NCBI GenBank assembly: GCA_036562635.1
Contig: DATCJU010000081.1
Span: forward strand, 1-64,000
Source of the DNA: DATCJU01 sp036562635
Lineage (GTDB): Bacteria > Actinomycetota > Actinomycetes > Mycobacteriales > Pseudonocardiaceae
DNA: 64,000 bases
Direction of reading: 5' to 3'
Positions 45,643 through 54,538 of this stretch are shown here, piece by piece (positions within the stretch are counted from its first letter, which is position 1; every line of letters begins with the position of its first letter). The notes under the pieces are model-generated. The model did not search any database and was not told where the DNA came from. It worked only from the letters and a program-made list of their open reading frames with translations. Made by a program: the position numbers and the translations under genes.

Positions 45643-46458
45643 TCAGGGCCGGGAGCCCATGGTGGCGGCGGCCTGGATCAGCTCGCCGACCTGCCCGATC
45701 AGCCGGTTCCGGTCGCCCGGGGCGAAAGTGCACCACCGGCGGCCGTCCGGTCCGGGCTTGTGCTGGACGAGGTAGCGCCCACGGGCGGTGTCGATGTAGT
45801 CCACGGTGAACGGCACCCGCATGGTGCGCCCGACGATCCGGTCGTGGTGCTTGGCCCCGATCTGCCCGCCGCCGGTCCGCTCCGCGGTCAGTGCCTCCGC
45901 CACGAACTCCGCCTCGTCGTCCCGCATGCCGGTGGCCCGCAGAGCACCGCGTACCGCAGTCGGTGACCCCGCACCCGAGACCTGCCCGGCCGCGGCCCTG
46001 AGCTGGTCGGTCGGCAGGGTCACCGACATCCCCCGCCCGGCCGGCCGCTCCGGCAGCATCGCCACCAGGGCACGGGGCGCGGACGCCGGATACAGGTCCT
46101 CCAGCACGAACTCCCCGTCCCGCACGGTCGCCAGCGCGCCGAACTGCCCGTACATCGCCACGAACACGGAGCGGCGTTCCTCCCGGTGCTCGCTGAAGTA
46201 GGCGTGCACCGAGATCTGCGGTCGGGCGAGCAGGGCGAAGGCGTCCTCCAGCCAGGGGTCGAGCACGCCGCCGGGCCGGCCGAGCCCGCGGGCGATGATC
46301 TCGTCCCAGCCGCGGCGCAGCAGCACGGCGCGCTCGTCCATGTCCTCCCCGTGCGAGGGAACGGGCAGCGCCTCCGGCAACCTGATCCGCAGGTGCTGGC
46401 GGATGGTGTCCACGGCCAGCAGGGACAGCGTGATCCGGTTACCCACGGCGTGCCTCAC
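45643..46458 (-). CDS. ESX secretion-associated protein EspG family
   Basis: 271 residues. The alpha/beta EspG-type fold is suggested by LSLLAVDTIRQHLRIRLPEA, RPQISVHAYFSEHREERRSV, FVAMYGQFGALATVRDGEFV and a final TVDYIDTARGRYLVQHKPGP. EspG proteins are cytoplasmic chaperones that bind PE/PPE-type ESX substrates. It directly follows the PPE-like gene, the start GTG overlapping its stop (GTGA). This is the last gene of a four-gene ESX accessory operon without core secretion genes. Confidence 0.88.
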   Translation of the reverse strand: MRHAVGNRITLSLLAVDTIRQHLRIRLPEALPVPSHGEDMDERAVLLRRGWDEIIARGLGRPGGVLDPWLEDAFALLARPQISVHAYFSEHREERRSVFVAMYGQFGALATVRDGEFVLEDLYPASAPRALVAMLPERPAGRGMSVTLPTDQLRAAAGQVSGAGSPTAVRGALRATGMRDDEAEFVAEALTAERTGGGQIGAKHHDRIVGRTMRVPFTVDYIDTARGRYLVQHKPGPDGRRWCTFAPGDRNRLIGQVGELIQAAATMGSRP

Positions 46459-47798
46459 ATGCCCGGCGGCCGCTCACCGATGACCGGGGGAGCCACCCGA
46501 CGTCCGTCGTCGAAGATGTCCTCCATCTCGATCAGGTAGTCGGGGCGACGGTGCTCCTTGTCCTCCTCGCCCTGGCCACCCCGGGCGCCACCGGCCATCC
46601 CGGCACCGACACCGGTCACGGCACCGCCACGGCCGCCCATGCCGCCGCGCACACCGTCCTCCGGGCCGAGACCGGCGCCCGGGCCGAAGGCACCGCCGGG
46701 GCCGAAGGCACCGCCGGGGCCGAAGCCACCGCGGCCACCCGGACCACCGGCGCCGACACCACCACCGGCACCGAGACCGCCGCCGACACCGGCGCCGCCC
46801 CCGACACCGAGAACGCCACGGCCACCGGGACCGAACCCGGAACGGCCGCCCGCCTCACCGAGGCCGCCGCCGAACGGGCCGGTACCCCTGCCGAACGGGC
46901 CGGTGCCGGGTCGCGTACCACCGCCACCGGAGCCCGTGCCGGGTCCGGGCAGCGGCCCGGTCGGGATGCCGGGACGGGGACCCGGGCTGTTCGGCCCGGG
47001 CAGCGGGTAGGTACCGGGCGGGGTCACCGGACCGGGGTTGCCGCCCTGCGGCGGGGTGCCCACGGGGGTCCCGGTGCCGCCGGGGCCACCGGGACCGACC
47101 GGCGTGACGACGTTGCCGGTCGGGTTGGTGACGCCGTTGTAGTACGCCGCGTGCGTGTCCGCCGGCTGGGAGCTGCCGGTCTGGTAACCGGTGCCCATGC
47201 TCCGGTCGTAGCTGCCGGTCCCGCTCGAGTACGGGGAGCCCACCTGCTGGCCACCGCCGGCGTCGGCCACCGAGAACGTCGCCGGGGGCGGTGCCTCGAA
47301 GGTCGGCATGCTGGCCAGGTTGCTGTTCGTGTTGGCCTCGTACGTGCGCATGGCGTCCCGCGCCTCCTCGTTGCGGCGCTCATACTCGGCCATGGCCTTG
47401 TCGTAGTCCGACTCGCCCGGGACCAGCGGGTTGTACCAGGGCTCCTCGGGCTTCGACATCGCCTCGGGCATGGCGGCCATGGCCTCGGCGCGGTACGCGG
47501 ACTGGTCGGAGATGCGCTCCGCGACGGCCTCGGCCTGGAGCCGGGCGGCCAGGGCGTACCCGGCGAGCGGGGAGATCGCCGACCGCTGGGCGTCGGCCGC
47601 CGCACCCTCCTGGGCGACCACCGCCGTCTGCATCGACTTCTCGATGTACTCGCCGATGGCCTGGAACTCGGCGGCGATGTCCTTCCACTCGCTGACGTAG
47701 TCAGCGAAGGTGCCGTTGCCCCCGGTGATCTCCTCGCGGATCGTGTTGTGGTCCTTGCTGTCCCAGTTCTCGTGGGTCTGGTTCAGCGTGAGAGACAC
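46455..47798 (-). CDS. PPE-like ESX substrate with Gly/Pro-rich region
   Basis: 447 residues. The helical N-terminal 165 residues (YVSEWKDIAAEFQAIGEYIE, then AISPLAGYALAARLQAEAVA) resemble PPE-domain substrates of Pseudonocardiaceae. Residues 185-410 are very rich in glycine and proline, with short repeats such as GGAFGPGGAFGPG, and a conserved acidic end RPDYLIEMEDIFDDGRRVAP. The protein would be exported to the surface through an ESX apparatus with help from the EspG-family protein downstream. It follows the DUF3558 lipoprotein gene by 12 bp. Confidence 0.85.
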   Translation of the reverse strand: MSLTLNQTHENWDSKDHNTIREEITGGNGTFADYVSEWKDIAAEFQAIGEYIEKSMQTAVVAQEGAAADAQRSAISPLAGYALAARLQAEAVAERISDQSAYRAEAMAAMPEAMSKPEEPWYNPLVPGESDYDKAMAEYERRNEEARDAMRTYEANTNSNLASMPTFEAPPPATFSVADAGGGQQVGSPYSSGTGSYDRSMGTGYQTGSSQPADTHAAYYNGVTNPTGNVVTPVGPGGPGGTGTPVGTPPQGGNPGPVTPPGTYPLPGPNSPGPRPGIPTGPLPGPGTGSGGGGTRPGTGPFGRGTGPFGGGLGEAGGRSGFGPGGRGVLGVGGGAGVGGGLGAGGGVGAGGPGGRGGFGPGGAFGPGGAFGPGAGLGPEDGVRGGMGGRGGAVTGVGAGMAGGARGGQGEEDKEHRRPDYLIEMEDIFDDGRRVAPPVIGERPPGM

Positions 47799-47810
47799 GG
47801 TGGGAACCCC

Positions 47811-48428
47811 TCACTTCCCCGCCGGCAGGCTGGCGAGCACAGCCTGGGCAACCTCGCGCACCTTGGCGCAGGTGTCGAACGTCTGGCCCGGTCCTCGGGT
47901 CCCCTGGACCAGGATGGCTTGCGTTTCCGCGATACCGACGAACATCTCGCATTGGGCGGGATCCGAGTACAGGCCCACCCGCACCGCCGGGTAGCCGTCG
48001 ATCTCCAACGGCTCGAACTCGGCGTACATGTCCTGCCGGTCGTAGAGCTCGTCCATCCCCTCCCACGTGGTGTCCGCGGAGACGTCCACGGCGAACGCAC
48101 GGTCGGAGGTCCGCCAGTTGCAGGGAGCGAAGCGCCCGGTGGGCTCCACCTCGGTACCCTCGGGCTCCAAGCCGATGGCAATGGCCCGGTCCGGCTTGAG
48201 CAGGTCGCACGGAGCAAGCCCGCCAGCGTCCTTCGGGTCGGTCACCGACGGCGCCGCCTGCGAGGCAGCCGCGCTCGAGGTGGCGGCCGAGGTGGTCGTG
48301 CCGTTCCCCTTGGCCCCCTGCGGGGTGCCCGACTCACTCCCGCCACATGCGGTGAGCAGGGTGAGCAGGGACAGGCCGGCAGCCCCGACGGCGATCCGCT
48401 TCGTCCTCCTCATCACTGCACCACTCAC
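47811..48428 (-). CDS. DUF3558-family lipoprotein
   Basis: 200-205 residues. Lipobox LLTAC (SLLTLLTACGGSESG), then a serine/threonine-rich spacer, and a domain with APCDLLKPDRAIAIGLEP and APCNWRTSDRAFAVDVSA, the paired cysteines of DUF3558. Such lipoproteins regularly accompany PPE/EspG genes in Pseudonocardiaceae and probably sit on the outer membrane face near the ESX machine. Start: a GTG at 48428 overlapping the upstream stop (GTGA) gives five extra residues; an ATG at 48413 is the alternative. Confidence 0.9.
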   Translation of the reverse strand: MSGAVMRRTKRIAVGAAGLSLLTLLTACGGSESGTPQGAKGNGTTTSAATSSAAASQAAPSVTDPKDAGGLAPCDLLKPDRAIAIGLEPEGTEVEPTGRFAPCNWRTSDRAFAVDVSADTTWEGMDELYDRQDMYAEFEPLEIDGYPAVRVGLYSDPAQCEMFVGIAETQAILVQGTRGPGQTFDTCAKVREVAQAVLASLPAGK

Positions 48429-48895
48429 ATGTGGGGGTAGGGACCGACGGGGTTCGGCCGGGAGGGCTCCTCGAACGGCCGGGCCTGGACCGTGTTCAGC
48501 TCCTCCACGTTCCGGTAGGCGGCGTAGCTCTTGCGCAGCGCCTCGATCGCGCCGTCGATGGCATCGCGGTACGCCTTGATGGCCGTGTAGAGCGAGCCCT
48601 CTTGCGGGTCCATGGCAAGGCGGCTGATCTGCTTGGCCGCGTTGACACTCACCTTGTCCTTGCCAGGCGTATCGAGGGTCCTGGTGTGCCCTACTCGGGT
48701 GGCCCAGCGATCCAGCCTGTCCAGCCGTTCGCGAGCCTCCTCCAGGTCGCGGATGACCTGGGGTGCCATCTCCAGGTCGATCCTGAAGTGGCCGCTGGAG
48801 CTCTGGATGAGCTCGTTCACCCGCGCCTGGGTGCTCGCATCGCCGTACCGCTGCGCGCCCGACGTGACACTGTGCCAGGCATCGTTCAACAGCAT
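48425..48895 (-). CDS. ESX-associated helical protein
   Basis: 156 residues. Starts MLLNDAWHSVTSGAQRYGDA at an ATG with GGGAG nine bases upstream. It is almost entirely helical (PQVIRDLEEARERLDRLDRW, AIKAYRDAIDGAIEALRKSY), resembling WXG100/EspC-type partners without a clear W-x-G turn. It heads the module helical protein, DUF3558 lipoprotein, PPE, EspG. The Crp-like palindrome lies 67 bp upstream. The frame to 48982 is longer, but the added residues have no support. Confidence 0.8.
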   Translation of the reverse strand: MLLNDAWHSVTSGAQRYGDASTQARVNELIQSSSGHFRIDLEMAPQVIRDLEEARERLDRLDRWATRVGHTRTLDTPGKDKVSVNAAKQISRLAMDPQEGSLYTAIKAYRDAIDGAIEALRKSYAAYRNVEELNTVQARPFEEPSRPNPVGPYPHM

Positions 48896-48961
48896 CGTGT
48901 CTTCTCCCTGCTGTTCCGCAGCGATCGTCCGTCGTGCCGAACCCATCTTGCCGTACCCCGC

Positions 48962-48977
48962 CGTGATCACGATCACG
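48962..48977. promoter_or_regulatory. Crp/GlxR-type palindrome upstream of the ESX module
   Basis: CGTGATCACGATCACG (CGTGA-N6-TCACG) lies inside the longer perfect inverted repeat CCGTGATC-AC-GATCACGG (48961-48978). It is the best match in the window to the Crp/GlxR pattern and is 67 bp upstream of the first ESX gene. Confidence 0.5.
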
Positions 48978-48978
48978 G

Positions 48979-49434
48979 GCACGGCCGGTTTCGGTCAGCC
49001 ACCCCTTGGGACGTGGTGGGCGCGTGCCAGGTTCCCCGCTTTCCGCGCGCGACACCGCTTCTTTCGACGCCCTCCGTGGCGGGTCGGCCGACACACGGTC
49101 CCGAGTGGACGGCCCGGTGGTGGCCGGACACCCGGTGGGGGGTGACCGTCGCGCGTGGGGTAGTTCATGATTTTCGGACCCAGACCTCGGAATTTCGGGC
49201 CTGCGTCCTGCCCTGACAGAGCAATGTCGCGCGGACTTTAAGGAGAACGACGGTGCCGAGTTCGACGGTACGTACCGACGACCGGGTGAGAAGTTGGAAA
49301 AATTCCTACTTTTGAGTGATGCACTTGGTGATAAGGAAACAAAGTGCAGTGATTCGCCGTCTCCAACCCCTGTCACCAGCACGATCACCTTTGCTGGCGT
49401 TGACTCGTTCGGATAATGTTAGTAAGTTTCCCAC
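48979..49434. other. Region upstream of murR with possible leader ORF
   Basis: No full gene. A 20-codon frame at 49253-49315 (beginning VPSSTVRTDDRVRSW) has a good binding site, AAGGAG, nine bases before its GTG. It spans the palindrome CGGTACGTACCG (49266-49277). A loose hairpin TGCACTT/AAGTGCA follows, then an AT-rich stretch GATAATGTTAGTAAG just before murR. Confidence 0.35.
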
Positions 49435-50394
49435 GTGACCAAGCGCAGCGACCCACACCCGGAGACCACGGGGACGGGGTCGGCACCATCCCGGGAGCCC
49501 GGCCCACTGGTCCGGATCCGCTCACTGCTCCCCGGCCTGGCCCGCGCCGAACAACGGGTGGCCCGTGTGGTGCTGGAGAACCCTGCCGCCGTTGCCCACC
49601 GCAGCATCACCGAGGTAGCCGAGGCCGCCGGGACCAGCGAGACCACGGTGACCCGGTTCTGCAAGGCCATCGGAGTCGGGGGCTACCCGGAGCTGCGGAT
49701 CGCCCTGGCCGCGGAGACCGCACGCTCGGAGGCCCGTACCGAACAGGACCTGGGCAGCGACATCTCCCCCACCGACGACCTGCGTAGCGTGGTGGCCAAG
49801 GTGGCCTACGCCGACGCGCGGGCGGTGGAGGAAACCGCCGAGCAGCTGGACGTCGACGAGCTGCAACGTGTGGTCGACGCGGTCGCCACCGCCCGCCGCA
49901 TCGACGTCTACGGCGTGGGCGCCAGCGCTTTCGTCGCCCTGGACCTGCAGCAGAAGCTGCACCGCATCGGGCTGACCAGCTACGCGTGGAGCGACACCCA
50001 CATCGCCCTCACCTCCGCGGCCGTCCTGCGGCCGGGCGATGTCGCGGTGGGCATCTCCTACACCGGCTCCACCGCCGAGATCGTGGAGGCCCTGCGGGTG
50101 GCCCGGCAGCACGGTGCCACCACCGTGGCGCTGACGAACTTCCCCCGCTCGCCGATCTCCGAGGTGGCCGACCACGTGCTCACCACCGCCGGCCGGGAGA
50201 CCACCTTCCGTTCCGGCGCCATGGCCAGCCGCATCGCCCAGCTCACGGTGATCGACTGCCTGTTCATCGGAGTGGCACAGCGGCACCACGAGTCCGCCAG
50301 GGCGGCGCTGGAGGCAACCTACGAGGCGGTCAGCGGGCACCGGCTCGGCTCGCGTCCCGACGGCCGCCGCCGCCACCGGGAGGGTGACGCATGA
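49435..50394 (+). CDS. murR: RpiR/MurR-family regulator with SIS domain
   Basis: 319 residues. N-terminal HTH_6 domain (ARAEQRVARVVLENPAAVAH, then SITEVAEAAGTSETTVTRFC) and a C-terminal SIS sugar-phosphate-binding domain (RIDVYGVGASAFVALDLQQK, AVGISYTGSTAEIVEALRVA). It is coupled to murQ by a four-base overlap, so it is very likely MurR, sensing MurNAc-6-phosphate. The GTG at 49435 lies 40 bp after an AT-rich stretch. The muropeptide hydrolase genes 4-9 kb to the left may belong to the same regulon. Confidence 0.88.
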   Translation: MTKRSDPHPETTGTGSAPSREPGPLVRIRSLLPGLARAEQRVARVVLENPAAVAHRSITEVAEAAGTSETTVTRFCKAIGVGGYPELRIALAAETARSEARTEQDLGSDISPTDDLRSVVAKVAYADARAVEETAEQLDVDELQRVVDAVATARRIDVYGVGASAFVALDLQQKLHRIGLTSYAWSDTHIALTSAAVLRPGDVAVGISYTGSTAEIVEALRVARQHGATTVALTNFPRSPISEVADHVLTTAGRETTFRSGAMASRIAQLTVIDCLFIGVAQRHHESARAALEATYEAVSGHRLGSRPDGRRRHREGDA

Positions 50395-51356
50395 CCGGTA
50401 CCGGAGAGCGGACCACGACCCCCGGGTCCCCGGGTGCCGGTGACGCCGTCTACGTCGAGTCCCCCACCGAGCAGCGCAACCCCCGCACGCTCGACATCGA
50501 CCAGCTGCCCACCCTCGACGTCCTCCGACTGATCAACGACGAGGACCGCACGGTCCCGGAGGCGGTGGCCGCCGCGCTGCCCGACCTGGCCCGGGCCGTC
50601 GACATCGCCGTGGAGGCACTGCACGCCGGGGGACGGGTGCACTACGTCGGCGCCGGCACGTCCGGCCGCCTCGCCGTGCTGGACGCCGCGGAGCTGGTGC
50701 CGACCTACAACGTGCCCCCGGACCTGTTCGTGGCGCACCACGCGGGTGGGGAGCGCGCCCTGCTCCGCGCGGTGGAGAACGTCGAGGACGACGCGGAAGC
50801 CGGCGCCGAGGCGATGCGGCGTCACGTCACCGACCGGGACTTCGTGCTCGGGCTGGCCGCCTCCGGACGCACCCCGTTCGTGCTCGGTGCACTGGCCGAG
50901 GCCCGGCGGCTGGGCGCCCGCACCGGCCTGGTCTCGTCCAACCCGGCCATCCGGGACAGGGTCGAGGTCGACGTGCCGATCGTGGTGGACACCGGCCCCG
51001 AGGCCATCGCCGGGTCGACCCGGATGAAGGCGGGCACCGCGCAGAAGCTGGTGCTCACCGCGTTCTCCACCGCCGTGATGATCCGGCGTGGCCGCACCTA
51101 CTCGAACCTCATGGTCAGCGTGGTGGCGACCAACGCCAAGCTGCGCGGTCGCACCCTGCGGATCCTCACCGAGGCCACGGGCCTGGACGAGCAGGAGTGC
51201 AGCCGGGCGCTGGCTGAGGCCGGGGGTGACCTGAAGGTGGCCCTGGTGCGTCTGCTCTCCGGGGCCGACACCGAACGGTCGGCCGCCGCACTGGCCGAGG
51301 CCGACGGGCACGTCCGTGCCGCACTGGCCGCGCTGGCCGGCTCCGCGACGGCCTGA
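50391..51356 (+). CDS. murQ: N-acetylmuramic acid 6-phosphate etherase
   Basis: 321 residues. It hydrolyses the lactyl ether of MurNAc-6-phosphate to give GlcNAc-6-phosphate. Family motifs: ESPTEQRNPRTLDIDQLPTL at the N terminus, VHYVGAGTSGRLAVLDAAEL (SIS sugar-phosphate loop with the catalytic Glu), LAASGRTPFVLGALAEARRL and GPEAIAGSTRMKAGTAQKLV. The ATG overlaps the murR stop. MurQ needs phosphorylated substrate; neither a MurP-type PTS transporter nor a MurNAc kinase is found in this window. Confidence 0.95.
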   Translation: MTGTGERTTTPGSPGAGDAVYVESPTEQRNPRTLDIDQLPTLDVLRLINDEDRTVPEAVAAALPDLARAVDIAVEALHAGGRVHYVGAGTSGRLAVLDAAELVPTYNVPPDLFVAHHAGGERALLRAVENVEDDAEAGAEAMRRHVTDRDFVLGLAASGRTPFVLGALAEARRLGARTGLVSSNPAIRDRVEVDVPIVVDTGPEAIAGSTRMKAGTAQKLVLTAFSTAVMIRRGRTYSNLMVSVVATNAKLRGRTLRILTEATGLDEQECSRALAEAGGDLKVALVRLLSGADTERSAAALAEADGHVRAALAALAGSATA

Positions 51357-51404
51357 CCCGGTCCCGCCGTCTCGCCGTCCCGTCGGTCCCGCAGCTCCGC
51401 CCGC

Positions 51405-52157
51405 TCAGCGGCCGACGGCATCGGCGATGGAACGCGCCTCCCGAGCCCCGGCGCGCAGGGCCTCGCAGCAGTGCACGATCCAGGCGGCCACCCGGTCCGG
51501 GTCGCCGGTGGCGAAGCCCTCCGCGGCCTGCCGGTACTCCTCCCGGCGGCGCAGGTGGGCCACTTCCGGCACGACCAGTCCCTTGGGGTCCAGCCCGGTG
51601 GCGATCGCGGTCAGGCGGGCGGCAGCCCGGGCCACCACCCCGTCGGCGGTGCCGAACGGGCGCAGGGCGAGCAGCTCACCGTGCACCACAGCCATCAGCA
51701 CCGGTCCCGGGGCCGCGGTGCCACCGGTGACGAGCTGCGCCAGCAGGGCGAGCCGGGAAGACACCTCGTGGTCCACCCGCGGCCGGCCCAGCTGGTCCTC
51801 CTGGTCTGCGGGCACCAGGTCGGCGGCAGCGAGCACGTGGATACGGGCCAGGGCCTGCAACGGAGCCCGCCCCCAGGTGGTGAGCAGCGGACCCAGGGCC
51901 TCCGCCACCCGCAGCGCCCCGGCGAGCACCGGGTCGGTGACCTGTCCGCTCTCGGGGATCTCCACCCCGCCGCCGTCCAGTGCCGCCGAAGCACGCGCCG
52001 CCCGGACCGACGCCTCGGCGGCGGTAGTCGGCCAGCCCCGCCGGTTGGTGGGGTGCCGGTGCACCTCGTCGACGGCGTCACGGGCCGCCCGGACCGCCTC
52101 GGTGACGCCGGGGAGATCCAGCAGCGGCCGCAGAGGATCGGAAGCCAGCGTGCCCAC
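51405..52157 (-). CDS. Degenerate Fic-family protein
   Basis: 250 residues. The fold resembles Fic (Fido) proteins: an inhibitory-helix-like SAALDGG (pattern S/TxxxE/DG) near residue 57-63 and a Fic-loop remnant LRPFGTADGVVARAAARL near 165-180. The true loop is HPFxxGNGRxxR; here the catalytic His is Arg and the GNGR is ADGVVAR, so AMPylation is unlikely. Corresponds by position to Rv3662c near acs in M. tuberculosis, a protein with no known function, as far as I recall. Widespread in actinobacteria; may be a non-catalytic adaptor. Convergent with murQ and divergent from acs. Confidence 0.7.
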   Translation of the reverse strand: MGTLASDPLRPLLDLPGVTEAVRAARDAVDEVHRHPTNRRGWPTTAAEASVRAARASAALDGGGVEIPESGQVTDPVLAGALRVAEALGPLLTTWGRAPLQALARIHVLAAADLVPADQEDQLGRPRVDHEVSSRLALLAQLVTGGTAAPGPVLMAVVHGELLALRPFGTADGVVARAAARLTAIATGLDPKGLVVPEVAHLRRREEYRQAAEGFATGDPDRVAAWIVHCCEALRAGAREARSIADAVGR

Positions 52158-52211
52158 GGCGGCGCACAGTACCCGCTGCCCCGCACCCGCCTGCCGCGGC
52201 GCACGATCCCA

Positions 52212-52227
52212 GGTGATTCACGTCACT
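52212..52227. promoter_or_regulatory. Crp/GlxR-type palindrome between the Fic-like gene and acs
   Basis: GGTGATTCACGTCACT has GTGA-N6-TCAC. It is 55 bp from the Fic-like start and 246 bp from acs. Acetate-activating genes are known Crp/GlxR targets in other actinobacteria. The rest of the gap (52158-52472) shows no gene. Confidence 0.45.
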
Positions 52228-52472
52228 CACCGCTTGCCCCCGGTGCCGGCGGCGTGGGTGTTCCCGCAAGGCGCGGCACCACCGCGTTCCTGATCGTCCG
52301 GGGGATACGCCACCCCGGTGGGACGTTCGATGGGGTGGTTCCCGGGCCGGCCGGAAACCGACCGCGTGACTGGTTCAGACCATATCCGGGCCGACGGCCT
52401 GTTCGAGTGGCCTTCGTCGCACTAGGTTCGTGGTCAGCGACACACCATCCCCAGCACAGGGAGGTCTCCGCG

Positions 52473-54461
52473 ATGACCCAACAGACCGGTCAGAGCCCGG
52501 CCTTGGACAACCTGCTGTCCGAAAACCGGTCCTTCCCGCCGAGCGAGGAGTTCGCCGCGCAGGCGAACGCCACGGCAGAGCTGTACGAGGAGGCCTCGGC
52601 CGACCGCGAGGCCTTCTGGGCCAAGCAGGCTGAGCGGCTGCACTGGGAAACCAAGTGGACCCAGGTGCTGGACTGGTCGAACGCACCGTTCGCCAAGTGG
52701 TTCGTCGGCGGCCGGCTCAACGTGGCCTACAACTGCGTGGACCGGCACGTGGAGGCGGGCCACGGCGACCAGGTGGCCATCCACTGGGAGGGCGAGCCCG
52801 GCGACACCCGCACCATCACCTACGCCGAGCTCAAGGACGAGGTCTGCCGGACCGCGAACGCCCTGCTCTCCCTGGGGCTGCAGGCCGGTGACCGGGTGGC
52901 CATCTACATGCCGATGGTCCCCGAGGCGATCTTCTCGATGCTCGCCTGCGCCCGACTCGGCATCACGCACAGCGTGGTCTTCGGCGGCTTCTCGGCCGAG
53001 GCGCTGCGTTCCCGCATCGAGGACGCCGAGGCCAAGCTGGTCATCACCACCGACGGCCAGTACCGGCGTGGCAAGGCCGCCCCGTTGAAGGCGGCGGTGG
53101 ACGAGGCGGTGCAGCACACGCCGAGCGTGCGGAACGTGCTGGTGGTGCGCCGCACCGGGATGGACGTGTCCTGGACCGAGGGGCGTGACCTGTGGTGGCA
53201 CGACGTGGTCGCTCCCCAGTCCACCGAGCACAAGCCGGAGGCCTTCGACTCCGAGCACCCGCTGTTCATCCTCTACACCTCGGGCACCACGGGTAAGCCG
53301 AAGGGCATCCTGCACACCTCGGGCGGCTACCTCACCCAGGTCGCGTACACCCACCACGTGGTGTTCGACCACAAGCCGGGCGTCGACGTGTACTGGTGCA
53401 CCGCCGACATCGGCTGGGTGACCGGCCACTCGTACATCGTGTACGGGCCGCTGGCCAACCGGGTGACCCAGGTGGTCTACGAGGGCACGCCGAACACCCC
53501 GCACGAGGGCCGGCACTGGGAGATCATCCAGAAGTACGGGGTCTCGATCTACTACACCGCCCCCACCCTGATCCGCACCTTCATGAAGTGGGGCAGCGAC
53601 ATCCCCGCCAAGTACGACCTGTCGTCGCTGCGGGTGCTGGGCAGCGTCGGCGAGCCGATCAACCCCGAGGCGTGGATGTGGTACCGGGAGCACATCGGCG
53701 GCAACCGGTGCCCCATCGTGGACACCTGGTGGCAGACCGAGACCGGCGCGATCATGATCTCCCCGCTGCCGGGGGTCACCGCGTGCAAGCCGGGATCGGC
53801 CATGGCGCCGCTGCCCGGTGTCTCGGCCAAGGTGGTCGACGACACGGGTGCCCCGGTCGGCAAGGGCGGCGGCGGTTACCTGGTGCTGGACCAGCCGTGG
53901 CCGTCCATGCTCCGTGGTGTCTGGGGTGACGACCAGCGCTACCGGGACACCTACTGGGCGCGGTTCGCCGAGCAGGGCTACTACTTCGCCGGTGACGGCG
54001 CCAAGTACGACGAGGACGGTGCGATCTGGCTGCTCGGCCGGGTGGACGACGTGATGAACGTGTCCGGCCACCGCATCTCCACCACCGAGGTGGAGTCGGC
54101 GTTGGTGTCGCACCCGAAGGTGGCGGAGGCGGCGGTCGTGGGTGCCACCGACCCGACCACCGGCCAGGGCATCGTGGCGTTCGTGATCCTGCGCGGCGGC
54201 GGTGACGGCGGGGACGGCGACGACCTGGCGAAGGAGCTGCGCGACCACGTGGCCAAGGAGATCGGCCCGATCGCCAAGCCGCGCCAGATCCTGGTCGTGC
54301 CGGAACTGCCCAAGACCCGCTCCGGCAAGATCATGCGCCGGCTGCTGCGGGACGTGGCGGAGAACCGTTCGCTGGGTGACGTCACCACCCTGCAGGACTC
54401 CTCGGTGATGGACCTGATCACCGCCGGCCTGAAGGCACGCAAGAGCAGCGACGAGGACTGA
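52473..54461 (+). CDS. acs: Acetyl-CoA synthetase
   Basis: 662 residues. Forms acetyl-CoA from acetate, ATP and CoA through acetyl-AMP. Motifs in order: YTSGTTGKPKGI (P-loop), WCTADIGWVTGHSYIVYGPL, LGSVGEPINPEAWMWYREHI, WWQTETGAIMISPLPG (acyl pocket), GRVDDVMNVSGHRIST (hinge), and the acetylated lysine site PKTRSGKIMRRLLR near residue 620. The ATG at 52473 has GGGAGG twelve bases upstream. The long frame extending upstream to 51471 lies over the Fic-like gene and is not real. A strong hairpin follows. Confidence 0.97.
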   Translation: MTQQTGQSPALDNLLSENRSFPPSEEFAAQANATAELYEEASADREAFWAKQAERLHWETKWTQVLDWSNAPFAKWFVGGRLNVAYNCVDRHVEAGHGDQVAIHWEGEPGDTRTITYAELKDEVCRTANALLSLGLQAGDRVAIYMPMVPEAIFSMLACARLGITHSVVFGGFSAEALRSRIEDAEAKLVITTDGQYRRGKAAPLKAAVDEAVQHTPSVRNVLVVRRTGMDVSWTEGRDLWWHDVVAPQSTEHKPEAFDSEHPLFILYTSGTTGKPKGILHTSGGYLTQVAYTHHVVFDHKPGVDVYWCTADIGWVTGHSYIVYGPLANRVTQVVYEGTPNTPHEGRHWEIIQKYGVSIYYTAPTLIRTFMKWGSDIPAKYDLSSLRVLGSVGEPINPEAWMWYREHIGGNRCPIVDTWWQTETGAIMISPLPGVTACKPGSAMAPLPGVSAKVVDDTGAPVGKGGGGYLVLDQPWPSMLRGVWGDDQRYRDTYWARFAEQGYYFAGDGAKYDEDGAIWLLGRVDDVMNVSGHRISTTEVESALVSHPKVAEAAVVGATDPTTGQGIVAFVILRGGGDGGDGDDLAKELRDHVAKEIGPIAKPRQILVVPELPKTRSGKIMRRLLRDVAENRSLGDVTTLQDSSVMDLITAGLKARKSSDED

Positions 54462-54481
54462 GTTCCACCCGTCCGGCACAC

Positions 54482-54516
54482 ACGGGGGCCCGCACCGCGA
54501 GGGTGCGGGCCCCCGT
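54482..54516. terminator. 15-bp bidirectional terminator
   Basis: ACGGGGGCCCGCACC pairs with GGTGCGGGCCCCCGT around a five-base loop, between the convergent acs and TauE genes. Confidence 0.85.
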
Positions 54517-54538
54517 ACGTTCCGGAGCCACGGGACGC

